Positions 17,095 to 26,660 of a DNA stretch of 64,000 bases are shown here, piece after piece (position 1 is the stretch's first letter; every line of letters starts with the position of its first letter). Where the stretch lies: positions 3,438,001 to 3,502,000 of the forward strand of contig NZ_JAIMBW010000001.1 of the NCBI RefSeq assembly GCF_019195455.1. Direction: 5' to 3'. The notes beneath the pieces were generated by a model. It saw only the letters and a program-made list of their open reading frames with translations. It did not search any database and had not been told where the DNA came from. The translations under genes and the position numbers were made by a program. Origin of the DNA: Gymnodinialimonas phycosphaerae (GTDB taxonomy: Bacteria > Pseudomonadota > Alphaproteobacteria > Rhodobacterales > Rhodobacteraceae).

Positions 17095-17119
17095 GATTCG
17101 AAGTAAATTGACCGGAATC
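17095..17119. promoter_or_regulatory. two GANTC (CcrM) methylation sites in the ccrM promoter region
   Basis: GATTC at 17095-17099 and GAATC at 17115-17119 lie about 70-90 bases before the ccrM start. A TTGACC hexamer (17108-17113) between them could be a -35 element, which places one GANTC site in the promoter spacer. In Caulobacter the ccrM promoter also carries GANTC sites and is sensitive to its own methylation; a similar feedback is inferred here. Confidence 0.5.
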
Positions 17120-17154
17120 CCATGATCGTGGATTTTGTCCTCTAGAAGAAATGA

Positions 17155-18291
<1,137 letters not shown>

Positions 18292-18405
18292 GACCCCCGA
18301 TCAATTCAATAGATTCCTTGCGTAGTGCGCGTCTTGCGCGCTGCGTCTGGACCAGAACCTTGCCGCCCGCGCATGTGACCACTTAAGGCCGCGCGGGCCA
18401 ACTTT

Positions 18406-18435
18406 GCCCGTCGACATCATGTCGGCGGGTTTTTT
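18406..18435 (+). terminator. intrinsic terminator downstream of ccrM
   Basis: A CCCGTCGAC / GTCGGCGGG stem with one T-G pair (18407-18415 and 18421-18429), loop ATCAT, then six T. A second GC hairpin (GGCC-GCGC-GGGCC) lies just upstream near 18388. Confidence 0.8.
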
Positions 18436-18524
18436 CTGCGTCGGCTTTGACAGGGACAGAGTTGAATATCCCCGTTGGATGCCGCGCTCGCGCGCCTATC
18501 TATAAGGGACAGGAGGTGCTGCCT

Positions 18525-19160
18525 ATGAAATTCGCAGTGATCGGCGCAAGCCGCGGCATTGGCCGGAAGGTTGTGGAAGAGGCGTTGGAGCGCGGCCATG
18601 AGGTGCGCGCCCTGTCGCGCCATATCACGGCGCAAGATATCTCCGGCGATGGCCTTACCGCGCTGGACGGCGACGCCACCAATGCCACCGATGTGGCAAA
18701 TGTCATTGAGGGGGTGGATGCGGTGATCCTTACCCTCGGCGTGCCGAAGGATATGCGCGTGCTGAAAGCCACGACGTTGTTTTCCGATGCGACCCGCACC
18801 CTGATCGCGGCGATGGAGGACGCAGGTATCAAACGCCTGATCACCGTGACGGGGTTCGGTGCGGGCGACAGCAAGGACAAACTCTCCACTCCTGAGCGCC
18901 TGACCCAAAAGGCCATTCTGGGCGGCGCCTATGCGGACAAGGATCTGCAAGAGCAACTGATCCGTGACAGCGACCTGGACTGGACCATCGCGCGCCCCGG
19001 CATCCTGTCGGACAACCGCAAATCCAATGCCTACAAGGTGCTGGTGGAGAAAGAGACCTGGCGCAATGGGTTGATCAATCGCGCTGATGTTGCCGATTTT
19101 TTGGTGACGGCAGCCGAGAACAACAGCCACATCGACCAGACCCCCGCCCTCCAGCGCTGA
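18525..19160 (+). CDS. NAD(P)-binding Rossmann protein, NmrA/atypical SDR type
   Basis: A 211-residue protein opening with FAVIGASRGIGRKVVEEALE, a nucleotide-binding GxxGxxG loop. The middle part (ALDGDATNATDVANVIEGVD, LITVTGFGAGDSKD) and the DLDWTIARPGIL segment match NAD(P)H-binding NmrA-like proteins that resemble YwnB and biliverdin-reductase-B proteins. There is no YxxxK catalytic pair. It could be a reductase or a redox sensor; substrate unknown. ATG 18525 has a perfect AGGAGG at 18511-18516. Confidence 0.8.
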   Translation: MKFAVIGASRGIGRKVVEEALERGHEVRALSRHITAQDISGDGLTALDGDATNATDVANVIEGVDAVILTLGVPKDMRVLKATTLFSDATRTLIAAMEDAGIKRLITVTGFGAGDSKDKLSTPERLTQKAILGGAYADKDLQEQLIRDSDLDWTIARPGILSDNRKSNAYKVLVEKETWRNGLINRADVADFLVTAAENNSHIDQTPALQR

Positions 19161-19220
19161 CGCGCTTCGCTGCCAAGCCCCTCCTCGAGGGCCAAGCCCT
19201 CTCCTCGCAGCTGGACCCTC

Positions 19221-19272
19221 CTTCATCTTGCCAAAAAAACTTTCAGGGGGTCCGGGGGATGAAATCCCCCGG
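19221..19272. repeat. dispersed intergenic element, copy 1 (ends in GGGGG/CCCCC hairpin)
   Basis: It has TTCATCTTGCC, an A/C-rich spacer, then a 9-bp stem (CCGGGGGAT / ATCCCCCGG at 19252-19260 and 19264-19272). A related element with the same leader and a GGGGG/CCCCC hairpin occurs at 31155-31200. Both follow gene ends. Confidence 0.55.
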
Positions 19273-19305
19273 CTGGTCGCCCTGCGCAAGCTGGGGGAGA
19301 CCCGG

Positions 19306-20439
19306 TCAGCGCGGCGTCGGATGGGTCAGCTTGTTATAGGCCTTCCACTCGGTGATCTCCGGATAATACATCGCCCGCCACCGCCTCACGCGCGGGTTCA
19401 TCACCCGCTTCCATAGGGGCGGGATCATCGCAGCGGCGGTCATGACCGGATAGCCGTAGGGGAACTGCGGCGCATCGGCCTCGGTATAGTTCTGCAATAG
19501 CGGAAACCGCCGGTCCGGCTTGTAGTGATGGTCCGAGTGCCGTTGCAGGTTGATCAGCAACCAGTTCGAGGCCTTGTGGGCCGCGTTCCAGGAATGCCTT
19601 GGCTGGACGTGTTCATATTTCCCACCGCCCAGATGTTTGCGGGTCAGCCCGTAGTGCTCGATGTAGTTTGTCAGCTCCAGCTGCCAGACGGCGGTAAAGG
19701 CCTGCCCCACGAAAAGCGCCACGCCGACCCAGCCGCCGATCAGAAATGCCAGCGCGACGAAGGCCGCTTGCAGGGCGATGTAGCGCCAGAACGGGTTGGC
19801 ACCGTCCCAAGCGGGCAGGCCCTTGCGCGCGAGCATGGCTTTCTCGGCCTCCCAGGACGATCGGTAGGATTGCCGCAACACGCGGGGGAAGAAGCGGTGA
19901 AAGCCCTCGTTATAGCGCGCCGTCACCGGGTCGCGGCCGGTGCCGACATAGCGGTGATGGACCAACAGATGCTCGGACCGGAAGTGGCTGTAGAGGACAC
20001 TGGCCAACAACAGATCGCCCAACCAACGTTCAAGCCTGGACTTCTGGTGCATCAACTCGTGGGCGTAGTTGATACCAATGGTGCCGCCCGCGACGCCAAG
20101 GCCGAAGGCGATGCCAGCCAACTCTCCGCCGCTCAGGTGATCGGCGCGGGTCGCATAGTAAATCACCCAGAAAAGCGTGGCGAACTGCAACGGTGGCCAC
20201 AAAAGCGTGATGGCACGATACCAGAACAACTGATCTTCGGAGGTCGTCAGGTCCGCATTCTCCAACTCCAACCCCGCAATTTGATCGAGGATCGCAAACA
20301 GCCACCATGTCGACAGCGGGACGATCACCAGCCACCAACCGCCCTGAGTCGCCACGAAGACGATTAGGGGGATCAACAGAAGGCTTGCCCAGAATGGCAG
20401 CGCGCGGTGGAGCTTGGCGACGGTTTCAGCCGGAATCAT
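19306..20439 (-). CDS. alkB: alkane 1-monooxygenase (AlkB family membrane di-iron hydroxylase)
   Basis: A 377-residue integral membrane protein with about six hydrophobic segments. The histidine boxes that hold the di-iron site are present: HELMH, EHLLVHH, LQRHSDHH, plus the alkane-hydroxylase signature NYIEHYGL. It hydroxylates the terminal carbon of n-alkanes at the inner membrane with electrons from rubredoxin; no rubredoxin or rubredoxin reductase gene lies in the window. ATG 20439 is preferred (GTG 20451 is an alternative). It overlaps the end of mutY by 14 bases, so it may be translationally coupled to it, an unusual pairing. Confidence 0.93.
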   Translation of the reverse strand: MIPAETVAKLHRALPFWASLLLIPLIVFVATQGGWWLVIVPLSTWWLFAILDQIAGLELENADLTTSEDQLFWYRAITLLWPPLQFATLFWVIYYATRADHLSGGELAGIAFGLGVAGGTIGINYAHELMHQKSRLERWLGDLLLASVLYSHFRSEHLLVHHRYVGTGRDPVTARYNEGFHRFFPRVLRQSYRSSWEAEKAMLARKGLPAWDGANPFWRYIALQAAFVALAFLIGGWVGVALFVGQAFTAVWQLELTNYIEHYGLTRKHLGGGKYEHVQPRHSWNAAHKASNWLLINLQRHSDHHYKPDRRFPLLQNYTEADAPQFPYGYPVMTAAAMIPPLWKRVMNPRVRRWRAMYYPEITEWKAYNKLTHPTPR

Positions 20440-21475
20440 CTCTCGTCTCACTCAGGTTGTAGGCTTTGCGCATCAGAGTAGGCAGGGAGGACGGCTTGAA
20501 TAGGGCGCGGGGCATGAATTCGCCCCGCTGCGGCGACGTGTCCAAGGTGGCCTCGGCCAGACGCAGGGCAAGGCGTAGATGGAAATGGGTGAAGGTGTGG
20601 CGGACCTCAAGGCCGGGATCGTGCCAGTCTGCCGCAAAGGGCGGCGCTTCTGTCGGGGTCTGGGACCAGTCGCTGGTGGGAAAGGCCAACATGCCCCCCA
20701 GCAGGCCTTTTTCGGCCCGCGTTTCCAGCAAGATCGCGCCATCGGCGCGGCGCGCGACATAGACGTAGCCCTGCCGTGTGGGCTTGGGCTTTTTCGGCGC
20801 TTTCCTGGGCAATTCCGCCGCGATGCCCGCCTTGCGCGCGGCGCAGGCCCGCATTAGCGGGCAAATCCCGCAGGCGGGTGATTTCGGGGTGCAGATCGTG
20901 GCGCCAAGGTCCATCAGCGCCTGGGCGTGATCGCCGGAACGCGCCATTGGCGTCAGCCGCGTGGCGTGCTCTTTGAGGGCTGGTTTGCTGCCGGGCAACG
21001 GGTCGTCCACGGCGAAAAGGCGGGCCATGACACGCTCGATATTGCCGTCCATGACGGCGGCGGGCTGTTGGAACGCAATCGAGGCGACGGCCGCAGCGGT
21101 ATAAGGGCCAACGCCGGGCAGGGTCAGCAACTGCGCCTCTGTCTGCGGAAACTGACCACCATGCTCGGCCACCACGGCGCGGGCGCATTTCAGAAGGTTA
21201 CGGGCCCGTGCGTAGTAGCCAAGGCCGGCCCATTCGCCCATCACCTCTGCATCTTCTTCCGCCGCAAGGGCGTGGACAGTGGGCCAGCGCGCGGTGAACC
21301 GCTCGAAATAGGCCTTCACTGTCACCACGGTGGTCTGCTGCAACATGATTTCGCTAAGCCAGATCCGATAGGGATCGGCGTTTTCGCCCGATTGCGGGGG
21401 AACCCGCCATGGCAAATCCCGCGCGTGCGCGTCATACCAGTCCAACAATGCGCGCCCTATCTGATCTTCACGCAC
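20426..21475 (-). CDS. mutY: A/G-specific adenine DNA glycosylase
   Basis: A 349-residue base-excision repair enzyme that removes adenine opposite 8-oxoguanine. Visible: the catalytic-domain start (LDWYDAHARDLPWR, EIMLQQTTV), helix-hairpin-helix LPGVGPYTAAAV, catalytic aspartate in VMDGNIERVMARL, and the iron-sulfur cluster motif C-x6-C-x2-C-x5-C (CTPKSPACGICPLMRAC). The C-terminal MutT-like 8-oxoG recognition domain follows (GAILLETRAEKGLLGGML). The start is GTG 21475, 79 bases from the divergent DciA-like gene. Confidence 0.96.
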   Translation of the reverse strand: MREDQIGRALLDWYDAHARDLPWRVPPQSGENADPYRIWLSEIMLQQTTVVTVKAYFERFTARWPTVHALAAEEDAEVMGEWAGLGYYARARNLLKCARAVVAEHGGQFPQTEAQLLTLPGVGPYTAAAVASIAFQQPAAVMDGNIERVMARLFAVDDPLPGSKPALKEHATRLTPMARSGDHAQALMDLGATICTPKSPACGICPLMRACAARKAGIAAELPRKAPKKPKPTRQGYVYVARRADGAILLETRAEKGLLGGMLAFPTSDWSQTPTEAPPFAADWHDPGLEVRHTFTHFHLRLALRLAEATLDTSPQRGEFMPRALFKPSSLPTLMRKAYNLSETRDDSG

Positions 21476-21554
21476 CCGTTACCCATCCTGTGTCGCTTGT
21501 TATTGGTTAGCACCGTGTGAAGGCATAGAGTGCGCAAAGAGAAAGGTTCAACCC

Positions 21555-22094
21555 ATGGCCTCACGGCAATCATCACGGCCGACAAAGACGCCCCAGCAAA
21601 ACCCGCGCCGCAGGCGGGGGTTTGAGCGTGCCGTGACGCTGGTGGGGCCTGAGTTGAAAACGCCCGCCGAAAAGCGCGGCTTTGCCGAAACCAAGCTGTT
21701 GACCCACTGGCCCGAAATCGTCGGGCCGGACATCGCGGAAATGGCGGTGCCGGTGAAGGTGAAATTCGGGCGCGGCTTCGGCGGCACGCTGGTGTTGCTG
21801 ACCACAGGGGCGAAGGCCCCGTTGTTGGAGATGAGCCGCGAGGCGATCATCACTCGTGTCAACGCCTGCTACGGCTATTCGGCGATCAAGGACGTGCAGG
21901 TGACGCAGACCGCCCCCATGGGGTTTGCCGAGGGGCAAGTGGCGTTCACTGCCGCCAAGCCGAAAGCCAAAGCCACCCCAGACCCAGCGCGCCTGGAAAA
22001 GGCCACCCAAGGTCTTGATCAGATCGATGATCCCGTGTTGCGCGATGCCTTGCGAAAGCTGGCCGGGAATATAGTAATGCAGTCAAATCGTTAA
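21555..22094 (+). CDS. DUF721 domain protein (DciA-like)
   Basis: A 179-residue protein. After a basic tail rich in Arg/Gln, a DUF721 core is seen (LLTHWPEIVGPDIAEMAVPVKV, GGTLVLLTTGAKAPLLEM, INACYGYSAIKDVQ-like). In other bacteria DciA proteins load the replicative helicase DnaB; that role is established for some members and inferred here. The last 60 residues form an alphaproteobacterial helical extension. AAAGG precedes the ATG. Only 11 bases separate it from the DsbA-like gene, so they form one operon. Confidence 0.85.
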   Translation: MASRQSSRPTKTPQQNPRRRRGFERAVTLVGPELKTPAEKRGFAETKLLTHWPEIVGPDIAEMAVPVKVKFGRGFGGTLVLLTTGAKAPLLEMSREAIITRVNACYGYSAIKDVQVTQTAPMGFAEGQVAFTAAKPKAKATPDPARLEKATQGLDQIDDPVLRDALRKLAGNIVMQSNR

Positions 22095-22105
22095 GGAGAA
22101 TTCTC

Positions 22106-22789
22106 ATGGATCGCAGAGCCATGTTGTTAGGCGGCGCCACGGGCGTCCTGGGCGCGGGCGCCTACCTGGTCTGGAATGGCCGAGGAGGTCTACGCTTCCA
22201 GACGGAAGCGCCGTTGACGCCGTTCACGGCGGCCAATGCGCAAGAGGTGACCGACCTGCCCGACGTGGCCGAGATGTCGAAGGGCAACCCCGACAGCGGT
22301 GTGACCCTGATCGAATACGCCAGCTTCACTTGCCCCCATTGCCGCACGTTCCACACCAATGTTCTGCCAGAGCTGGAGCGGGACTACATCGAGCCGGGCC
22401 TGATCAACTTCATCTACCGTGAGGTATATTTTGACCGCTACGGTCTTTGGGCGGGCATGGTTGCACGCTGCGGCGGGCCGCTGCGCTACTTCGGTATCGT
22501 GGACCTGATCTATGCGCAGCAAAGCGAATGGACCCAAGGATCACCCGCAGAGATCGCCGACAACCTCAAGCGCATCGGGCGGACAGCGGGCCTTTCGAAT
22601 GAAGAGTTGGACGCTTGCATGACCGATGCCGCAATGGCTCAGGCGATGATCGCCAACTACGAGGCGCAGATGGAGATCCACGAGATCCCCGGCACGCCCG
22701 CCCTTGTGCTGAACGATGAGTTGCACGGCAACATGAACTACACGGAACTGAGCGGACTTCTGGACGCCGCCATCGAAGCTGCGGGCTAA
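22106..22789 (+). CDS. DsbA-family thiol:disulfide protein
   Basis: A 227-residue protein with an N-terminal membrane/signal segment (AMLLGGATGVLGAGAYLVW after DRR). The thioredoxin fold starts at GVTLIEYASFTCPHCRTFH with redox motif CPHC, and the cis-proline loop is IPGTPALVL. This resembles the DsbA/BdbD group common in alphaproteobacteria, acting in the periplasm as a disulfide oxidase or isomerase partner. AAGGAG overlaps the stop of the upstream DUF721 gene (22093-22098), giving tight coupling. It converges on lpxK; a 7-bp hairpin without T-run (22850-22866) lies between them. Confidence 0.9.
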   Translation: MDRRAMLLGGATGVLGAGAYLVWNGRGGLRFQTEAPLTPFTAANAQEVTDLPDVAEMSKGNPDSGVTLIEYASFTCPHCRTFHTNVLPELERDYIEPGLINFIYREVYFDRYGLWAGMVARCGGPLRYFGIVDLIYAQQSEWTQGSPAEIADNLKRIGRTAGLSNEELDACMTDAAMAQAMIANYEAQMEIHEIPGTPALVLNDELHGNMNYTELSGLLDAAIEAAG

Positions 22790-22877
22790 CGCCTGCGCCC
22801 CGCGCCTGTTTGTGGTGCGGGGTGCTTCGTGCTGCGGCCTTTGGGGCGTCGCCAAGTGCCTTGGCGGTGTGGCCGTG

Positions 22878-23867
22878 TCAGGCGGTGGCCAAGATCCGAT
22901 CCAGCGCCGCGTCCAGCGGGCTCCAGTCATCCACCTGCAGGCGGACGGGAACGGTCATCACCTGGGCCCGGAACTCGGGCGAAAGGCGCACGGCGTCTTT
23001 CTCGGTCGTCACGACTTGGGCGCCGCGCTGGTACGCTTCGCGCAGGAGGCGGGTCATCAACGTATCGCTAAGCGGCTGGTGATCGGCCAAGGCGTGGGTG
23101 GCATGCAGATCCGCGCCAAGGCTGCGGAGGGTCTGAAAGAACTTTTCCGGGTGGCCGATGCCTGCAAAGGCCAGAACAGGAAGCCCATCCAGGGGCAGCC
23201 CCGTCGGCAGGGGCTCTAACGCGCCGGTCAGATGGGGCAGGGTGACGCGGGCGCCCCATGCTTTCTTGAAACGCTGTTGTGCAACATCCGGCCCGATGCT
23301 CAGGACCATGTCGGCGCGCCCCAGGCCGACGTCAATCGGCTCTCGCAGGGGGCCTGCGGGGATCACGTATCCATTGCCGAAGCCGCGCCAAGCATCGACA
23401 ACGATGACGGACAGGTCGTAGGCCAACGCGGGGTTCTGGAACCCATCGTCAAGGATCAGGCACTCGGCCCCGGCCGCGACGGCGGCTTGCGCCCCGGCCA
23501 ACCTGTCCGCTGACACCCATGTTGGCAGGAAGGCGGCCAGTAGCAACGCTTCGTCCCCGACATCATTTGCGGTATGCGCGCGCTCATCGACGCGGATTGG
23601 CCCCTCAAGCTTTCCGCCGTAGCCGCGCGTGACGGCATGGGCCGCGACGCCGCGATCCGCCAGCCTTTGCGCGACGGCGATCGCCGTAGGGGTCTTGCCT
23701 GTCCCGCCCGCGTTGATATTGCCAATGCAAATGACCGGGACGCCGACGCTTGCGCGCGCGCCCCTCCGCAACCGCCGCGCCGTGCCTGCCGCATAGAGCG
23801 CACCGAAAGGCGACAAAAGCCCCGACAGAACGCCCGAAGGCTCGTGCCAGAAGCCCGGTGCGCGCAT
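22878..23867 (-). CDS. lpxK: tetraacyldisaccharide 4'-kinase
   Basis: A 329-residue inner-membrane enzyme that phosphorylates the 4' position of the lipid A disaccharide. The opening (RAPGFWHEPSGVLSGLLSPFGALYA) is the membrane-associated start. The P-loop is GNINAGGTGKTPTAIAV, and LILDDGFQNPAL and AGIGHPEKFFQTL are family hallmarks. ATG 23867 overlaps the waaA stop (ATGA), so waaA and lpxK are coupled. Confidence 0.96.
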   Translation of the reverse strand: MRAPGFWHEPSGVLSGLLSPFGALYAAGTARRLRRGARASVGVPVICIGNINAGGTGKTPTAIAVAQRLADRGVAAHAVTRGYGGKLEGPIRVDERAHTANDVGDEALLLAAFLPTWVSADRLAGAQAAVAAGAECLILDDGFQNPALAYDLSVIVVDAWRGFGNGYVIPAGPLREPIDVGLGRADMVLSIGPDVAQQRFKKAWGARVTLPHLTGALEPLPTGLPLDGLPVLAFAGIGHPEKFFQTLRSLGADLHATHALADHQPLSDTLMTRLLREAYQRGAQVVTTEKDAVRLSPEFRAQVMTVPVRLQVDDWSPLDAALDRILATA

Positions 23868-25186
23868 CAGCGTGTCTCCGCCCCAAGGCCTTTGGGCGAG
23901 GTTTCGTGCGCTTCCAGCGTGTCGATGATCAGCGCCAAGGCGCGATCTGTCACATCCGCCCCGTCCGAGATCACTTGCCACGCGGCCGCCGCCATGGTGG
24001 CCGCCTCGTCAGGGTTGAGAAGCCGCGACACCTGCCCCGCCAGCTTGTCAGGCGACGACACCATGCGCGCCGCGCCGCCGTCCCGCAGACGGTCGTAGAT
24101 GTCGACGAAGTTGGTGACATAGGGCCCGTGCAGAATGGCTGAGCCGAGGGCTGCGGGTTCAAACGGGTTGTGCCCGCCGATGGCCACAAGGCTGCCGCCC
24201 ACGAAACTGATCGGCGCAAGGCGATACCACAGGCCCATCTCGCCCATGGTGTCGGCAAGGTAGACAGGCGCTTCGTCCATGGGCAGCTCATCGGCAGAGC
24301 GGCGGGTATGGCGCAGGCCGTCGGCCTTCAACAGGGCGGCGATCTCATCGCCGCGCTGCGGGTGGCGGGGCGCGAGGATGAGCAGCAAGCGCGGTGACGA
24401 GCGCATCGCCATCCGATGGGCTTGCAGCACCATCTTTTCTTCGCCGTCATGGGTGGAGGCGGCAAGCCACACTGGCCTTCCGGCCAGCTTGGCGGCCATC
24501 TCGGTACGGTCGTTTTCGTCGCACGGCAGGGCGGCGGCGCCTTCCTTCAGGGTCCCCATGACCTTCATCCGATCCATCGGCATCCCCAGACGCCGCAAGT
24601 AGACCATCGTCAGGTTGTCCTGCACCAGCGCGGTCTGGAACCGCTCCAGCAGGCTGCGGGCCATGCCTTTCGCGAAGCGCCACTTGTCGTGACTGGCCTT
24701 GGACATGCGCGCGTTCAGCAGCAGCATCGGGATGTCGCGGGCGTGGGTTTCAACCACCAGCGTCGGCCACAGCTCACTTTCCGTCCAGATCGCCACATCG
24801 GGCTTCCAGTGGTCCAGAAAGGCGGTGACGAAGGGCTTGGTGTCGAGCGGCACATAATGGTGGATCGCGCGTTCCGGCAGACGCTCGGCCATGACGGCCC
24901 CAGAGGTCACGGTGCCTGTCGTGACCAGCACATGCAGGTCATCGCGCTCGTCCAGCAGGCGGCGGATCAGTTCCAGCACCGCCAGCGATTCCCCGACGGA
25001 GGCTGCATGGAACCAGATCAGCGGCCCCTCGGGGCGCGGCACTCTTGCGATGCCGCGACGCTCGTCCAGCCGGTCGCCGTCTTCTTTACCCTCGGCCAGC
25101 CGCTCTTGCAGCTTACGCTCGGCGAAGCGTCGCGCGCCCCGTGCCGACCACGCCAGATAAAGGCCAAGGAGGAAGGATCGCGCCAT
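23867..25186 (-). CDS. waaA: 3-deoxy-D-manno-octulosonic acid (Kdo) transferase
   Basis: A 439-residue glycosyltransferase (GT30) that adds Kdo to lipid IVA at the cytoplasmic face of the inner membrane. After an N-terminal membrane helix, WFHAASVGES holds the acidic catalytic residue. LVTTGTVTSGAVMAERLP, YVPLDTKPFVTAFLDHWKP and SFVGGSLVAIGGHNPFEPAA are typical WaaA segments. It is downstream of the DUF4170 gene by six bases and overlaps lpxK. Confidence 0.96.
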   Translation of the reverse strand: MARSFLLGLYLAWSARGARRFAERKLQERLAEGKEDGDRLDERRGIARVPRPEGPLIWFHAASVGESLAVLELIRRLLDERDDLHVLVTTGTVTSGAVMAERLPERAIHHYVPLDTKPFVTAFLDHWKPDVAIWTESELWPTLVVETHARDIPMLLLNARMSKASHDKWRFAKGMARSLLERFQTALVQDNLTMVYLRRLGMPMDRMKVMGTLKEGAAALPCDENDRTEMAAKLAGRPVWLAASTHDGEEKMVLQAHRMAMRSSPRLLLILAPRHPQRGDEIAALLKADGLRHTRRSADELPMDEAPVYLADTMGEMGLWYRLAPISFVGGSLVAIGGHNPFEPAALGSAILHGPYVTNFVDIYDRLRDGGAARMVSSPDKLAGQVSRLLNPDEAATMAAAAWQVISDGADVTDRALALIIDTLEAHETSPKGLGAETR

Positions 25187-25192
25187 GGTGGC

Positions 25193-25438
25193 TTAGCTAC
25201 CCAGTTCTTCCGTCGGAGAGGCTTCTGTCGCCTCGTCCCGCAGGCGGTGAATATGGGCGATGAAGTAGCGCATGTGGGCGTTGTCCACCGTGCGCTGCGC
25301 TTCGGATTTCCACGCGTCGTAGGCGGATTGATAATCGGGGAACATGCCGACGACGTGGATGTCCTCGGGGTTCTCGAACTCCGTCTTCGAGGGGTCTTTG
25401 AGCTCTCCGCCGAAGACGAGGTGCAGGCGTTGGGGCAT
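25193..25438 (-). CDS. DUF4170 domain protein
   Basis: An 81-residue soluble protein: LHLVFGGELKDPSKTEFEN, HVVGMFPDYQSAYDAWKSEA, RYFIAHIHRL. This matches DUF4170, a short alphaproteobacterial family often found just upstream of waaA, as here. Its role is unknown; the position suggests a link with lipid A/Kdo assembly. ATG 25438 has CAGGAG seven bases upstream, which rules out longer in-frame starts. Confidence 0.88.
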   Translation of the reverse strand: MPQRLHLVFGGELKDPSKTEFENPEDIHVVGMFPDYQSAYDAWKSEAQRTVDNAHMRYFIAHIHRLRDEATEASPTEELGS

Positions 25439-25692
25439 GGGGATCTCCTGAATCTGGATGTCGAGGGCACCCTTACAGCATGCCGCTTGGAAGTGGGAAC
25501 CGGTTTTGAAGGTCGCAGGCATGTGGGCGCGTAGTGCGCTTGCCCGGTGTGGGCGTCAAGCGGGGTTTCCGTTGTGATGTAAGGAGACCCTTACTCGCGC
25601 GGGTGGCAGGCAAACGGTAGTGTTCAAGGGCAAGCACAACTGACGATCGAAAGATTTCGCCACCCCATTTTCCAAAGACTCCCATAGCTGCC
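25439..25692. other. intergenic region upstream of the DUF4170-waaA-lpxK operon
   Basis: The gap between DUF4170 and cysQ-like is 433 bases; 25693-25875 holds a possible small plus-strand gene and this remainder holds none. It should contain the promoter of the minus-strand DUF4170-waaA-lpxK transcript. I see no convincing -35/-10 pair or terminator. Confidence 0.4.
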
Positions 25693-25875
25693 ATGCCCTT
25701 TTCAAAATCCCCTTCTCTCCTGGCCTCGCTTTTGATTGTCGTTGTGTTTGCAACTGCGCCTACGGGCGCTTCTGCCCACACCAATGCCTCGGCTGAAGAG
25801 GAAGATTTTTCCGCCAGCCGGATCTTGGCCACGGGCCCCCTGAACATCGTGGTTTTTCGGGTGTCAGGCCGCTAG
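25693..25875 (+). CDS. possible small secreted protein (60 aa)
   Basis: A 60-residue frame with a convincing signal peptide (SKSPSLLASLLIVVVFATAPTGASA) followed by about 30 residues starting HTNASAEEEDF. No family is recognised and the ribosome site is poor. Its TAG stop shares a CTAG with the stop of the convergent cysQ-like gene, the same arrangement as the RTX/glycosyltransferase pair. The signal peptide and stop fit support a real gene, but length and weak initiation leave it uncertain. Confidence 0.4.
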   Translation: MPFSKSPSLLASLLIVVVFATAPTGASAHTNASAEEEDFSASRILATGPLNIVVFRVSGR

Positions 25876-26660
25876 TGCGGAGGGGGCACGCGCCGCTCCA
25901 ACAGCTGTGCATGCACGTCCCCAGATGCCGCCAACACCCCGTCCACCTGCGCGCTTGGACCGTTGAATTGCAACGGACGCCCGAAGCCGTCTGTCACCAC
26001 GCCGCCTGCTTCCGCGATGATCAACGCGCCGGCTGCGATGTCCCATTCCCATGTCGGGCGGAAGGTCATCATCGCGTCGAACCGGCCTTCGCCCACCAGG
26101 GACATCCGGTAAGCCAGTGACGGGCGGTAGGCTCTGCCGATGACCGGCACGTCACCGTGCCAATGGCTCGGCTGCATGTTGCCCTTGGTGGTCAGCGCCG
26201 TGGCGTCGGCCAAGGTCGTGGTCTGTGTGACGCGGACCGGAGAGTTGTTCAGCGTGCTCCCACCCCCCAGGTGGGCGGCATACATCTTGTCGTGCATCGG
26301 CAGGAACACGGCAGCTGCGGTGACGGCTCCGTCCCGCACCACGGAGAGGGAATGAGAGAAACTCTTGCCGCCTTCGATGAACGCGCGGGTGCCGTCAATC
26401 GGATCGCAGATGAACACATGCTCATGGGACAGGCGCACGTCGGTGTCTTCTGTCTCTTCCGACAGCCAGCCGTAGTCTGGCCGCGCCGCGCGCAGGGTGT
26501 CGTGCAGCATCGCGTCGATGGCGATGTCGGCGACGGTCACAGGGTCGTCCACGCCCTTGTCGTAGACCTTAAGGTCAGTTCCGAAGTGCTGCTTCGCGAT
26601 CTCGCCGGCGCGCAGGGCGGCGTCGATCAGCAGCTTCAGGTCTTCTTCAGGCCCCGGCAA
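25872..26660 (-). CDS. inositol-monophosphatase-family phosphatase, CysQ-like
   Basis: A 262-residue Mg-dependent phosphatase. The family motifs are clear: WLSEETEDT, CDPIDGTRAFIEG and WEWDIAAGALIIAEAGG. CysQ-type members hydrolyse 3'-phosphoadenosine 5'-phosphate; inositol- or nucleotide-phosphate substrates cannot be told apart by eye. The start is an unusual TTG at 26660, supported by GAGGGG seven bases upstream and by overlap with the end of pmbA (14 bases), indicating coupled translation. Confidence 0.88.
   Translation of the reverse strand: MPGPEEDLKLLIDAALRAGEIAKQHFGTDLKVYDKGVDDPVTVADIAIDAMLHDTLRAARPDYGWLSEETEDTDVRLSHEHVFICDPIDGTRAFIEGGKSFSHSLSVVRDGAVTAAAVFLPMHDKMYAAHLGGGSTLNNSPVRVTQTTTLADATALTTKGNMQPSHWHGDVPVIGRAYRPSLAYRMSLVGEGRFDAMMTFRPTWEWDIAAGALIIAEAGGVVTDGFGRPLQFNGPSAQVDGVLAASGDVHAQLLERRVPPPH

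Noticed and set aside
18292..18405. Possible small RNA between ccrM and its terminator
   Set aside because: GC hairpins are present, but there is no promoter-like sequence or conserved motif to separate it from a simple ccrM 3' leader.
22850..22866. CGCCAAG-TGC-CTTGGCG hairpin between the DsbA-like gene and lpxK as a terminator
   Set aside because: The stem is perfect but no T-run follows on either strand, so it is not scored as an intrinsic terminator.
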